This document shows, in pieces, positions 44,875-52,276 of a DNA stretch of 54,703 nt. Within the stretch, counting starts at the first letter, position 1; the number at the start of each line of letters is the position of its first letter. The notes below the pieces were generated by a model. That model searched no databases and was not told the DNA's origin. It saw only the letters and a list, made by a program, of their open reading frames with translations. Source of the stretch: an uncultured Clostridia bacterium (GTDB lineage Bacteria; Bacillota; Clostridia; Oscillospirales; Ruminococcaceae). The stretch lies in contig CANQPL010000017.1 in the NCBI GenBank assembly GCA_947625735.1, positions 1-54,703 on the forward strand. The letters are read 5' to 3'. Position numbers and translations under genes: made by a program.

Positions 44875-45669
44875 ATGTTTGACGGTTTTATCTTCCCCGT
44901 TCTTATTTTCGGAGGAATGGGGCTTGCGGCGGGTATCCTGCTTTCGGCAGCTTCAAAGGTGTTTGCGGTAAAAAGCGATCCTCTGAAAGACCGCATCTAT
45001 GAGGCTCTGCCCCATATAAACTGCGGAGCCTGCGGCTACAGCGGCTGTGAAGCCTATGCGGAGGCTGTGGCAGATAAAGGAGAAAAAACGGGTCTTTGCA
45101 GACCCGGAGGAAAAGCCGCTGCTGACAGGATCTCCCGGATAATGGGCGTGACCTCCGACAACACGGAAAAAACCATAGCTGTTGTAAGATGTCTTGGAAA
45201 CGAGGAATGCGCAAGGATTGATTTCGAGTACAAGGGCGATCCCTCCTGCAAGGCGGCAAAACGGCTTTACGGAGGAATGAAAGGCTGCAAATATGCCTGT
45301 ATAGGCTTCGGCGACTGTGCGGCGGAGTGTCCTGTAGGAGCTATAGATGTAAAAAACAGGCTTGCAAGGGTAAATGAGGAAAAATGTATAGGCTGCGGGC
45401 TGTGTGTAAAGATATGCCCGAACAGCGTTATTGATATGAGAAGATCCGACATTCCTGCCGCTCAGGTGCTTTGTTCATCTCACGACTTCGGAAAAAATGT
45501 TAAGGCGGTATGCAGTACGGGCTGCATAGGCTGCGGCATATGCGAAAAATGCTGCAATTATGATGCCGCTCATGTAAAGGATCACCTTTCCGTAATAGAC
45601 GGCAGCAAATGTACAGCCTGCGGAGAATGTGTAAAAAAATGCCCCGTCAGCGTGATAAAGCTTATATAA
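44875..45669 (+). CDS. rnfB: Rnf complex subunit B (ferredoxin-side polyferredoxin)
   Basis: 264 residues. An N-terminal membrane anchor (IFPVLIFGGMGLAAGILLSAA), then CGACGYSGCEAYAE (the [4Fe-4S] 4Cys domain), and a series of ferredoxin motifs: CIGFGDCAAECP, CIGCGLCVKICP, CIGCGICEKCC and CTACGECVKKCP. Takes electrons from reduced ferredoxin into the complex. ATG 44875 follows GGAGGATA that overlaps the rnfA stop. Last gene of the operon; a hairpin follows at once. Confidence 0.95.
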   Translation: MFDGFIFPVLIFGGMGLAAGILLSAASKVFAVKSDPLKDRIYEALPHINCGACGYSGCEAYAEAVADKGEKTGLCRPGGKAAADRISRIMGVTSDNTEKTIAVVRCLGNEECARIDFEYKGDPSCKAAKRLYGGMKGCKYACIGFGDCAAECPVGAIDVKNRLARVNEEKCIGCGLCVKICPNSVIDMRRSDIPAAQVLCSSHDFGKNVKAVCSTGCIGCGICEKCCNYDAAHVKDHLSVIDGSKCTACGECVKKCPVSVIKLI

Positions 45670-45700
45670 AAAAGAAGCAGTATCAGTCTGCTTCTTTTTT
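45667..45700. terminator. Bidirectional terminator between rnfB and larE
   Basis: AAAAAAGAAGCAG (45668-45680) pairs perfectly with CTGCTTCTTTTTT (45688-45700). The helix overlaps the last codons of larE, so one element serves both convergent operons. Confidence 0.88.
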
Positions 45701-46489
45701 AAGCTTTGGGTGTCTGTACCCTTCAAGATCAAGGGTTACGTAGGAAAATCCCAACTTTTTAAAATAACCGCTTATCCTGCCTGCCATGTCCTCATCTGCA
45801 AGAACGGAAATGTCGTGGGGAGGTGTTTCGATACGGGCAATATCTCCATGGACTCTCACCCGCACCTGACGAAAACCGAGATCGTGGAGCATTTCCTCGC
45901 CCATTTCCGCCATGCTAAGCTTTTGGGGAGTAATGACCTCTCCGTAGGGAATGCGGGTCGCAAGGCAGGCATAGGAGGGCTTATCCCATGCGGAAAGTCC
46001 CAGCTCCTTTGACAAGGTGCGTATTTCCGCCTTGGAAAGACCCGCCTCAAGGAGAGGACTTCGCACATTAAGCTCCCTTACCGCCCTCATGCCCGGACGA
46101 TAATCTCCCATATCGTCCGTATTGGAACCCTCGGCTGCATATGCGCCCTCATCGGCTGCAAGGCGGACAATTTCGGAAAAGATGAGCTTTTTGCAGAAAT
46201 AACATCTGTTCCCGGGATTATCCGCCACAGCCTTTTGGGAAAGAGGGTCAGGGCTTATAACAATATGCCTTATCCCCTGTGAAGCGCAGAACTCCCTCGC
46301 CTCCTCGATCTCACGGCGGGGAATAAAACAGGAGTCGGCGGTGACGGCAGCAGCATTATCACCCAATGTATCATGAGCGACCTTTAAAAGCAGCGAAGAA
46401 TCCACTCCTGCGGAAAAAGCGCAGAAAACCTTTCCCATTTTTCTGAGGATATCTTCCAGAGCCTGTTTCTTTTGGTAAAGAGTATCCAT
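45683..46489 (-). CDS. larE: ATP-dependent sacrificial sulfur transferase
   Basis: 268 residues. LarE activates the pyridinium dicarboxylate mononucleotide with ATP and inserts sulfur during nickel-pincer nucleotide (NPN) synthesis. Seen: PP-loop CAFSAGVDSSLLLKVA (near 23-38), TADSCFIPRRE, GNRCYFCKK and SYACLATRIPYG; the cysteine in the last motif is the candidate sulfur donor or cluster ligand. ATG 46489 is one base after the larC stop; the longer frame starting in larC lacks a ribosome site. Confidence 0.92.
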   Translation of the reverse strand: MDTLYQKKQALEDILRKMGKVFCAFSAGVDSSLLLKVAHDTLGDNAAAVTADSCFIPRREIEEAREFCASQGIRHIVISPDPLSQKAVADNPGNRCYFCKKLIFSEIVRLAADEGAYAAEGSNTDDMGDYRPGMRAVRELNVRSPLLEAGLSKAEIRTLSKELGLSAWDKPSYACLATRIPYGEVITPQKLSMAEMGEEMLHDLGFRQVRVRVHGDIARIETPPHDISVLADEDMAGRISGYFKKLGFSYVTLDLEGYRHPKLKKEAD

Positions 46490-46490
46490 T

Positions 46491-47759
46491 TTATTCTTTA
46501 TCCTCATTTTCATGCGGGTCACAAGCCGCCTTTGCCGCAAGCCTGTAGGAAATGCCGCACTCCTCCGCATTGCGTGCTATGTCGTCATATTCGGGTTTAA
46601 TTCTTTTCACTCCGAAGCCCTCGGAAATTTTAATCCTTGCCTGTCCGTAGGGAGTGTCCACAGTCTGTGTATGCCTGTCCAGCACATATCTGTTCATAAC
46701 AGCTTCACGAATACCTATAGTAGAGGTGTTCCCGAAAATCAGCCCGATAATATTTTCCCTGTCCTCCTCGGTGCAAATAACTTTTATCAACGTTCCGGGA
46801 CGGGATTTTTTCATGCCCACAGGAACGGTATAGACCTCCTTTGCCCCCTTTTCAAGAAGAAGAGAGCAGGCATAGCCTATTTCCTCAGCGGTCATATCGT
46901 CCACGTTGCAGCTAAGCTCTGTTATACGGTCACGCTTTCCCCCGCTGTCCCCTATCATAGCCCGAACGCAGTTTGCACGGGGAAAATCCTTCTTTCCCAT
47001 GCCGTAACCCGTGCGGGATACCGTCATAAGAGGCAGCTCGCAGAACTCATTTACAAAATATTTCAGGAGAGCCGCTCCCGTAGGAGTACAAAGCTCGCCC
47101 GTCATATGACCGCTTTCTATGGGTATTCCGCGCAGAATAAATTCTGTGGCAGGTGCGGGTACGGGCAGTATGCCGTGTGCGCATTGTACACTTCCGCTGC
47201 CCACTGCAACAGGAGAAGCGGCTATCTTATCGGGAGAAATCATATCTATGGCAATGCATACGGCGGCAATATCGGCAACAGCGTCAAGCTGTCCCACCTC
47301 GTGAAAATGTATCTGAGATACCTCCGCTCCATGAGCATGGCTCTCCGCTTCGGCTATAAGGCGGTAGACTGAACGTATATCGGTTTTTACCTTGTCGGAT
47401 ACATTCATGGCATTTACAATATTTTCGATATCGTTCATGCTTGTATGATGATGCGTGCCGTGTTCATGATGATGCTCGTTTTCATGATGATGCTCATGTT
47501 CGTGATGATGCTCATGTTCATGCTCATGATGATGAGCAGACATTTCCTCCGATTCCTCTTCACCGTGAACAGTGACTGTCATATGCGTACCTGTGATACC
47601 GCATTTTACACTTTTTTCGGGGCGATACTCTACACCCTCAATACCAAGAGCCGAAAGCTGTTCCATAAACCTTTTTTTATCGTCAATAAGCTCGTACAGT
47701 GCGGCACTGAGCATATCCCCCGCCGCTCCCATACCGCAGTCAAGATAAAGTATTCTCAT
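46491..47759 (-). CDS. larC: Nickel insertion protein LarC (NPN cyclometallase)
   Basis: 422 residues, single uninterrupted frame. It inserts nickel into the pincer nucleotide using CTP. Seen: LYLDCGMGAAGDMLSAAL at the start and IHFHEVGQLDAVADIAAVC, plus a His/Glu-rich stretch (about residues 75-107) likely to hold nickel. In some lactobacilli larC is split by programmed frameshifting, but here there is no such site. It overlaps larB by 20 bases. Confidence 0.92.
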   Translation of the reverse strand: MRILYLDCGMGAAGDMLSAALYELIDDKKRFMEQLSALGIEGVEYRPEKSVKCGITGTHMTVTVHGEEESEEMSAHHHEHEHEHHHEHEHHHENEHHHEHGTHHHTSMNDIENIVNAMNVSDKVKTDIRSVYRLIAEAESHAHGAEVSQIHFHEVGQLDAVADIAAVCIAIDMISPDKIAASPVAVGSGSVQCAHGILPVPAPATEFILRGIPIESGHMTGELCTPTGAALLKYFVNEFCELPLMTVSRTGYGMGKKDFPRANCVRAMIGDSGGKRDRITELSCNVDDMTAEEIGYACSLLLEKGAKEVYTVPVGMKKSRPGTLIKVICTEEDRENIIGLIFGNTSTIGIREAVMNRYVLDRHTQTVDTPYGQARIKISEGFGVKRIKPEYDDIARNAEECGISYRLAAKAACDPHENEDKE

Positions 47760-48513
47760 TTCTGACCTCCATATGATTTATCATGGACGCAAGATAGCCT
47801 GCGCCGAAGCCGTTGTCGATGTTTACTGCCGATACTCCCGCCGCGCAGGAACTGAGCATGGAAAGCAGAGCGGCAAGCCCATTAAATGAAACGCCATACC
47901 CCACGCTGGTGGGAACGGCTATCACCGGACAGTCCGCAAGTCCGCCCACAACACTTGCAAGCGCACCCTCCATTCCTGCCACCGCAATAATAACAGCGGC
48001 ATTCATAATAATATCCTTTTTTGCAAGCAGACGATGTATCCCCGCAACGCCCACATCGTAAAGACGAACCACATTATTTCCCAACAACTCGGCTGTAACG
48101 GCAGCCTCCTCTGCAACGGGTATATCGCCCGTTCCTCCCGTAACAATTACGATATTTCCCATACCGTAAGGGTCGGGAGGCTCTCCTGCTGCGCCGATGT
48201 GTGCCTGTTCATAATAGGTTATGGGAACACGCTGCTGCACCTGCGCCGCCTTTTCGGGGGAAAGTCTTGTTACCATGACGAGTTTTTCCCCGTTTTTTTT
48301 CATAGTGTCAAGTATCGCCGCTATCTGCTCTGAGGTCTTAGGCTCACCGAAGATGACCTCCGCCGCTCCCTGCCGCACTCTGCGGTGAAGATCCACATTT
48401 GCAAATCCGATATCCTCAAAGGGAGCGGTTTTAAGCCGTGAAAATGCGCTTTCAACAGAAATACTGCCGTCCCGCACTCCCTCAAGAAGTCTGAGTGTTT
48501 CAAGATCGGGCAT
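47740..48513 (-). CDS. larB: Nicotinate-adenine-dinucleotide carboxylase/hydrolase LarB
   Basis: 257 residues. First NPN step: carboxylation of the nicotinate ring and hydrolysis of the dinucleotide. The C-terminal AIR-carboxylase-like domain is visible (IVTGGTGDIPVAEEAAVTAE, VIIAVAGMEGALASVVGGL, VPTSVGYG). AAGGAGGG precedes ATG 48513. A terminator-like hairpin lies just upstream, and no other promoter is obvious, so expression may depend on read-through from 48.7-49.5 kb. Confidence 0.92.
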   Translation of the reverse strand: MPDLETLRLLEGVRDGSISVESAFSRLKTAPFEDIGFANVDLHRRVRQGAAEVIFGEPKTSEQIAAILDTMKKNGEKLVMVTRLSPEKAAQVQQRVPITYYEQAHIGAAGEPPDPYGMGNIVIVTGGTGDIPVAEEAAVTAELLGNNVVRLYDVGVAGIHRLLAKKDIIMNAAVIIAVAGMEGALASVVGGLADCPVIAVPTSVGYGVSFNGLAALLSMLSSCAAGVSAVNIDNGFGAGYLASMINHMEVRNENTLS

Positions 48514-48530
48514 ATTTACCCTCCTTAAAT

Positions 48531-48564
48531 TAAAATAAAAAGCGGCAGATCATCAATTTGCCGC
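48531..48564 (-). terminator. Terminator or attenuator ahead of larB
   Basis: Minus strand GCGGCA (48564-48559) with TGCCGC (48547-48542), 11-nt loop, followed by TTTTTATTTTAA. It sits 18 bases ahead of the larB start and immediately after the stop of the 35-codon ORF at 48567. Confidence 0.6.
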
Positions 48565-48566
48565 CT

Positions 48567-48674
48567 TTATTTGAATAATCCTAAAAGCAGTGCCAATGCC
48601 TTTTTTGCTGCACCCTTGATAAGAAGTCCTGCAAACCGGATTGAAAGCACCGGTACTTTCAGCGCAAATCTCAT
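48567..48674 (-). CDS. Possible short ORF, 35 residues
   Basis: ATG 48674 to TAA 48567 encodes a basic, hydrophobic peptide (starts MRFALKVPVLSIRFAG, ends LALLLGLFK) with one amphipathic/membrane segment. The ribosome site is weak (GATGAG). The stop is followed directly by the hairpin at 48564. It could be a real small protein, a leader peptide or chance. The remaining 48675-48744 holds nothing I recognise. Confidence 0.25.
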   Translation of the reverse strand: MRFALKVPVLSIRFAGLLIKGAAKKALALLLGLFK

Positions 48675-48744
48675 AGAATGCTCATCTGATAAAGAAACAG
48701 GGCGGGAATTAAATACACATACTCCCCGTCTAAAGTCATTGCAT

Positions 48745-49071
48745 CTATTTTTTGGCTGACGAAGAAACAGCCGCTCTTACCACGCCGCAAGGGTCCTTTA
48801 TAAGAAGTGCAGCGATCCAGATAACAAGACCCAGTGCCGTGACGCAAAGCCCCAGAAAAAGGTCATTGAGCATATCAGCAGGAGCGGGATTAAAATATGC
48901 CGCTCCCGACTCCGAATATCCGACTGCCGCATCAACAAGCCACATAAGAGCCGCTCCCCAGTACATAAAGCAGAGCTTTTCGGTAAGCCATGTATTCTTT
49001 TTGCCTGCCGATAAGCCGTACCACACCGCAGTGCTGATAACAGCGGCAAACACGGTCACAAGAAGCGTCAT
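48745..49071 (-). CDS. Small membrane protein of unknown function
   Basis: 108 residues, about three membrane segments (MTLLVTVFAAVISTAVWYGL, LCFMYWGAALMWLVDAAVGY, LFLGLCVTALGLVIWIAALL) and a short Lys/Ser tail. ATG 49071 overlaps the stop of the upstream gene by 4 bases (ATGA), so the two are coupled. Not recognised. Position on the same strand just ahead of larBCE hints at a membrane function linked with it, which is inference. Confidence 0.65.
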   Translation of the reverse strand: MTLLVTVFAAVISTAVWYGLSAGKKNTWLTEKLCFMYWGAALMWLVDAAVGYSESGAAYFNPAPADMLNDLFLGLCVTALGLVIWIAALLIKDPCGVVRAAVSSSAKK

Positions 49072-49484
49072 ACGCCGCTCTCCTCTGCGCTGACCGTCTG
49101 TGCAGGCTTGTGGGCTCCTCTTTTTTCTGCTGCCGAGGCAATAACAGCCATCACAGCCCATACACAGGTCACAGTAAGAGCCATACCCACGCCTGCCGTT
49201 GACATTTCATGAAGCATTACCGAGGTGCTTTCCGCATCGGACAAAGCGGTAAGGAACGGGAATGTAAAGGATATTTCCCCATGCCAGAGATGCTCAAAGG
49301 CAAGGAGCGCAGAACCTCCCCAAAGCATACTGTTAAGCCAGCCCAGTTTTTTTGAAAAGGGTATCCTGTCCTCATGTGTGCATTGTGTCTCAGAAGATGC
49401 TTCCTTTGATTCCTTTGTTTTTAACATCTTAGCGGCAATAGTCGTAATGACCGCTTCCGCTGCGGGAACTGCAAAACAAGCCAT
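49068..49484 (-). CDS. Membrane protein of unknown function
   Basis: 138 residues. MACFAVPAAEAVITTIAAK begins with a hydrophobic segment, followed by a charged loop (KESKEASSETQCTHEDRIPF) and two further membrane segments (about 50-65 and 96-115). Ribosome site GGAGGAAAGG upstream, and its own consensus promoter at 49526-49554. Family not identified. Coupled to the 49071 gene. Confidence 0.65.
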   Translation of the reverse strand: MACFAVPAAEAVITTIAAKMLKTKESKEASSETQCTHEDRIPFSKKLGWLNSMLWGGSALLAFEHLWHGEISFTFPFLTALSDAESTSVMLHEMSTAGVGMALTVTCVWAVMAVIASAAEKRGAHKPAQTVSAEESGV

Positions 49485-49525
49485 AACCTTTCCTCCTGTA
49501 AATATGTAATAAAATAACTGCTTAT

Positions 49526-49554
49526 ATTATACATCAATCAGTAAAATTTGTCAA
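49526..49554 (-). promoter_or_regulatory. Promoter for the two membrane genes (and possibly larBCE)
   Basis: TTGACA (49549-49554, minus strand), 17-base spacer, TATAAT (49526-49531). Confidence 0.85.
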
Positions 49555-49622
49555 TAGGCATGAATAATTTTCACATTATTATCACAATTGCCGGATTTTT
49601 TTGCAAAATTTGTTATAACTCC

Positions 49623-49651
49623 TTTACATACTCTAAAAATTGTGGTATAAT
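49623..49651 (+). promoter_or_regulatory. Promoter for the C39 peptidase gene
   Basis: TTTACA (49623-49628), 17-base spacer, TATAAT (49646-49651), about 25 nt of leader before AUG 49682 with a GGAGAGA ribosome site. Divergent with the promoter at 49526-49554. Confidence 0.8.
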
Positions 49652-49681
49652 AATAAAAGTGATCCGATTGGAGAGATAAAA

Positions 49682-51028
49682 ATGAACAATTATACAAAAA
49701 ATCTGCTGATACTTATACTTTTTACAATAATTTTAGCAGTAAGCACGGGAATAATTATCACACGAGATGAGCCTGAAAGCATAGAAACCATGAATACCGC
49801 AGAGGACACCTCTCAGGCAGTAGATACACTTACGGACATTGAAAGCGTTTCCGACGAGGAAGAAACATCTGCCGAAGAGGAGAGCAGATCTCCCATTTTT
49901 GACGGCGGGATCGCCCTTGCAACTGCACCTATACTGGGCGGCAATGAGGAGGAAACACAGGTTCCCGACTATGAAATTGAGGAGGAGCCGCCTCGTGAGG
50001 AAACAGATAATGACACTGCTCCCGTTACCACGGCAGTGCAGACAACACGCACCATCATTACCAGCCGTGAGCGCAAGCAATATGACAGCAATTCGGTATA
50101 TATCGACATGGAGAATATACTTCAGCAGCCCGAGCTGCCTGTGGGGTGTGAGATCACCGCACTTACCACTCTGCTGAGATACTACGGTTTTGATGCAGAA
50201 AAAACGGATATGGCGAGGAATTATCTGCCTACATCGTGGGGAAACGCAGTTGAAAAGGACGGCAAAATGTATAAGGACAGTTTTTTTGATTATTTTATCG
50301 GCGATCCCTTTTCAAGGGGCTACGGCTGCTTCTCCCCCGCAATAGAAAAAGCGGCAAATGCCTACATATCCGATCATGGAGGCGGCTTCACGGTAAAGAA
50401 TATTTCAGGCTGTCACCCTGACACTCTTTATGAGTATCTGATAAAGGATATCCCCGTGCTTTGCTGGGCAACTGACGGAATGATCGAGCCTGAGTACTAT
50501 GAAACATGGTATGACAATGCCACCGGAGAGCAGCTTGACTGGTATCTTAATGAACACTGCTTTGTGCTTACAGGCTTTAATATAAGCGGAAATACCGTTA
50601 CGCTCAACGACCCTATGAAGGGCATTATTGACTACAATATCGACAGATTTGAAGTTCGGTTCAAACAGATGTATTCTCAGGCGATCGTGATAATTCCGGA
50701 GAGCAGTGAGACGACAACCGAAACAGCTGCTCCCGTGACTGATGATACACAGACGGATACCGAAACAGCGGCGGACACTGATTATGAAAGTACTGCCCAA
50801 GCCTCCGGGGAGGAAACAGACAGCGGGACCGATTCCGGAATAAGCAGCGATACAGAATCCGAAACAAGCACAGATACAGAGAGTCTTCCCGAAGAGACAA
50901 GCGAAGCCTATCCGACAGAAAGCACAGAAGATGTCTCCGATACCGACACAGAGACAAGCGCTCAGGACACCGATGCCCCATTATCGTCAGAAATGACCGA
51001 TGAAAACGGGCTTTCCTCCCCGTGGTGA
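49682..51028 (+). CDS. Secreted/anchored C39-family peptidase-like protein
   Basis: 448 residues. An N-terminal hydrophobic segment (about 8-25) acts as signal or anchor. Then comes an acidic linker, a Peptidase_C39_2-type domain (about 145-330) and a ~115-residue tail almost wholly of Thr, Ser, Glu, Asp. Catalytic elements are in place: LPVGCEITALTTLLRYYGF (Cys), LNEHCFVLTGF (His) and TLNDPM (Asp). Substrate unknown; the extracellular Asp/Glu/Ser/Thr arms suggest surface display. No sorting motif is seen at the end. Confidence 0.83.
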   Translation: MNNYTKNLLILILFTIILAVSTGIIITRDEPESIETMNTAEDTSQAVDTLTDIESVSDEEETSAEEESRSPIFDGGIALATAPILGGNEEETQVPDYEIEEEPPREETDNDTAPVTTAVQTTRTIITSRERKQYDSNSVYIDMENILQQPELPVGCEITALTTLLRYYGFDAEKTDMARNYLPTSWGNAVEKDGKMYKDSFFDYFIGDPFSRGYGCFSPAIEKAANAYISDHGGGFTVKNISGCHPDTLYEYLIKDIPVLCWATDGMIEPEYYETWYDNATGEQLDWYLNEHCFVLTGFNISGNTVTLNDPMKGIIDYNIDRFEVRFKQMYSQAIVIIPESSETTTETAAPVTDDTQTDTETAADTDYESTAQASGEETDSGTDSGISSDTESETSTDTESLPEETSEAYPTESTEDVSDTDTETSAQDTDAPLSSEMTDENGLSSPW

Positions 51029-51057
51029 AAAAAATAAAAAAAATTTCCAAAAAGGTA

Positions 51058-51086
51058 TTGACAAACCAAAAATAATGTGATATAAT
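51058..51086 (+). promoter_or_regulatory. tRNA promoter
   Basis: TTGACA (51058-51063), 17-base spacer, TATAAT (51081-51086), about 40 bases before the tRNA. Confidence 0.85.
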
Positions 51087-51129
51087 AATAAAGCACTCGA
51101 TGATTAGAGGTCAATACGAGTGCTGATAT

Positions 51130-51206
<77 letters not shown>

Positions 51207-51217
51207 AACCTATATAA

Positions 51218-51294
51218 GTCAAGCTATTCTAAAAAACGTTTTGCTTTCAGCTTTTCACCAAAAAACCAAACAAAAGCGTTCCGAATAGCTTGAC
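51218..51294 (+). repeat. 77-bp inverted-repeat element after the tRNA
   Basis: GTCAAGCTATTC (51218-51229) and GAATAGCTTGAC (51283-51294) are perfect 12-bp arms, and pairing continues imperfectly inward (AACG.TTTTG with CAAAA.CGTT). It could be the tRNA terminator, a small MITE-like insertion or a structural element. The right arm supplies the -35 of the next promoter. Confidence 0.7.
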
Positions 51295-51318
51295 AAATCT
51301 ATTTTAATCCTGTATAAT
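51290..51318 (+). promoter_or_regulatory. Promoter reading into the palindrome
   Basis: TTGACA (51290-51295), 17-base spacer, TATAAT (51313-51318). No ORF follows before 51706. Confidence 0.8.
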
Positions 51319-51324
51319 AAAATG

Positions 51325-51440
51325 CAGGATATAAGTAGCATTCACTAAGTCATTCAGAAGCTGGTTACTTCTGTTTGATTATGTTCTGCGGTGCGTTCCA
51401 GAACGCACCGCAGAATGTGGGTGCGATTTATATTTTTTAT
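51325..51440 (+). ncRNA. Candidate small RNA ending in a strong hairpin
   Basis: From the promoter at 51290-51318 the transcript would run ~115 nt. It would include AGAAG/CTTCT and a perfect 15-bp hairpin TTCTGCGGTGCGTTC/GAACGCACCGCAGAA (51384-51398 with 51401-51415), then an AT-rich ATTTATATTTTTTATTTT. It contains no ORF with a ribosome site. Predicted from promoter and structure only. Confidence 0.45.
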
Positions 51441-51467
51441 TTTAGCACAGATAAAGCATTTTGTCAA
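51439..51467 (-). promoter_or_regulatory. Opposing promoter reading toward the same palindrome
   Basis: TTGACA (51462-51467, minus strand), 17-base spacer, TAAAAT (51439-51444). It would make an antisense transcript through 51415-51384 and towards the tRNA. Confidence 0.55.
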
Positions 51468-51500
51468 GCAAGTTTTTTGGCAAAATGCTTTTCTTTTTTG
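51453..51500 (+). terminator. Second terminator-like hairpin
   Basis: AAAGCATTTTG (51453-51463) pairs with CAAAATGCTTT (51481-51491), followed by TTCTTTTTT. It overlaps the opposing promoter. Confidence 0.6.
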
Positions 51501-51577
51501 CATTTTCTAAAAACATTCTGTTAATTTTTATATTTTATTCATTTGTAAAGGCTTGTTTTTTCTTTTTCGGCTTATTC

Positions 51578-51646
51578 TCCGATCTTAATAACTATCAATA
51601 AGTCTCGCTGATAGTACAGTTTTGTATATGCGGATGCTTAGAGTTT
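51578..51646 (+). repeat. Direct repeat DR1 (69 bp)
   Basis: Nearly identical to 52086-52154 (two differences by eye). The inside holds CTATCA...TGATAG inverted repeat arms, an AGTACAGTTTTGTATATGCG segment and CTTAGAGTTT. It lies 60 bases before the ATG of the RepA_N-like gene. Confidence 0.85.
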
Positions 51647-51705
51647 TATCATATGCGAAAGTCTGTAAATTCGGCGATTTTTATTTTTTATAGGAGGTTT
51701 TCAAC

Positions 51706-52074
51706 ATGAATGACACAAAAGGAAATGCGGCACATTGTAATATAGATATAAGTGATTTATTTCCTGTTTGGCTATTAAATTGGGTTAACAATACTTTAAA
51801 AGAAAATAATAGCATTCACGTTTGGTATATGGCATATCTGTATATGCGCATGAGGGACAGAGCCGAAATTTCCAGAAAAAACGACTTGGTAGATGAAAAA
51901 GGTAAGGTATATATCCATTATACCTATGCTGAAATAAAGCAGTTGTTTAATTGCGGCACAACAAAGGCATGGCTTTTAGTAAAAATGCTGAAAGATTATG
52001 GCTTTATAACGGTCAGATATCAGGGATTTGGATATCCTATGATGATTTATGTTAATGAATCGGAAAAAGAATAA
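51706..52074 (+). CDS. RepA_N-like replication initiator domain protein
   Basis: 122 residues, a winged-helix-like domain of the RepA_N (replication initiator A N-terminal) type: WYMAYLYMRMRDRAEISRKN, then DEKGKVYIHYTYAEIKQLF, NCGTTKAWLLVKML and YGFITVRYQGFGYPMMIYV. Only the N-terminal domain is present, so it may be a truncated initiator or a stand-alone regulator using the same fold. TAGGAGGT lies ahead of the ATG. It is flanked on both sides by the 69-bp direct repeats, on a mobile-element-like segment. Confidence 0.7.
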   Translation: MNDTKGNAAHCNIDISDLFPVWLLNWVNNTLKENNSIHVWYMAYLYMRMRDRAEISRKNDLVDEKGKVYIHYTYAEIKQLFNCGTTKAWLLVKMLKDYGFITVRYQGFGYPMMIYVNESEKE

Positions 52075-52085
52075 ACTGTTCTGTG

Positions 52086-52154
52086 TCCGATCTTAATAAT
52101 TATCAATAAGTCTCGCTGATAGTACAGTTTTGTATATGCGGATACTTAGAGTTT
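52086..52154 (+). repeat. Direct repeat DR2 (69 bp)
   Basis: Second copy of DR1, offset exactly 508 bases; the left hairpin arm is TTATCA instead of CTATCA and GATGCTT is GATACTT. It sits 11 bases after the RepA_N-like gene's stop. Confidence 0.85.
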
Positions 52155-52212
52155 CAATTATACGAAAGCCTTGATTTTATGGACTTTGTTGGCATTTTAA
52201 TAAAAAATATGC

Positions 52213-52243
52213 AAAAAACGGGCGGCATCAGCCGTCCGTTTTC
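52213..52243. terminator. Bidirectional terminator between RepA_N-like gene and integrase
   Basis: AAAACGGGCGGC (52215-52226) pairs with GCCGTCCGTTTT (52231-52242), 4-nt loop, A-run on one side and T-run on the other. Confidence 0.85.
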
Positions 52244-52276
52244 ATATCTGCGCATGGTGGTTATTGCTGCCGCTTA

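Noticed and set aside
46512-47372. 286-codon plus-strand open frame opposite larC
   Set aside because: Antisense shadow of larC, no start signals.
47445-47545. Simple-sequence repeat of CATGATGATG type
   Set aside because: It is the His-rich coding stretch of larC read on the other strand, an expected metal-binding feature.
48675-48744. Nickel/cobalt riboswitch before larBCE
   Set aside because: No paired helices of that type; the only structure is the T-tailed hairpin at 48531-48564.
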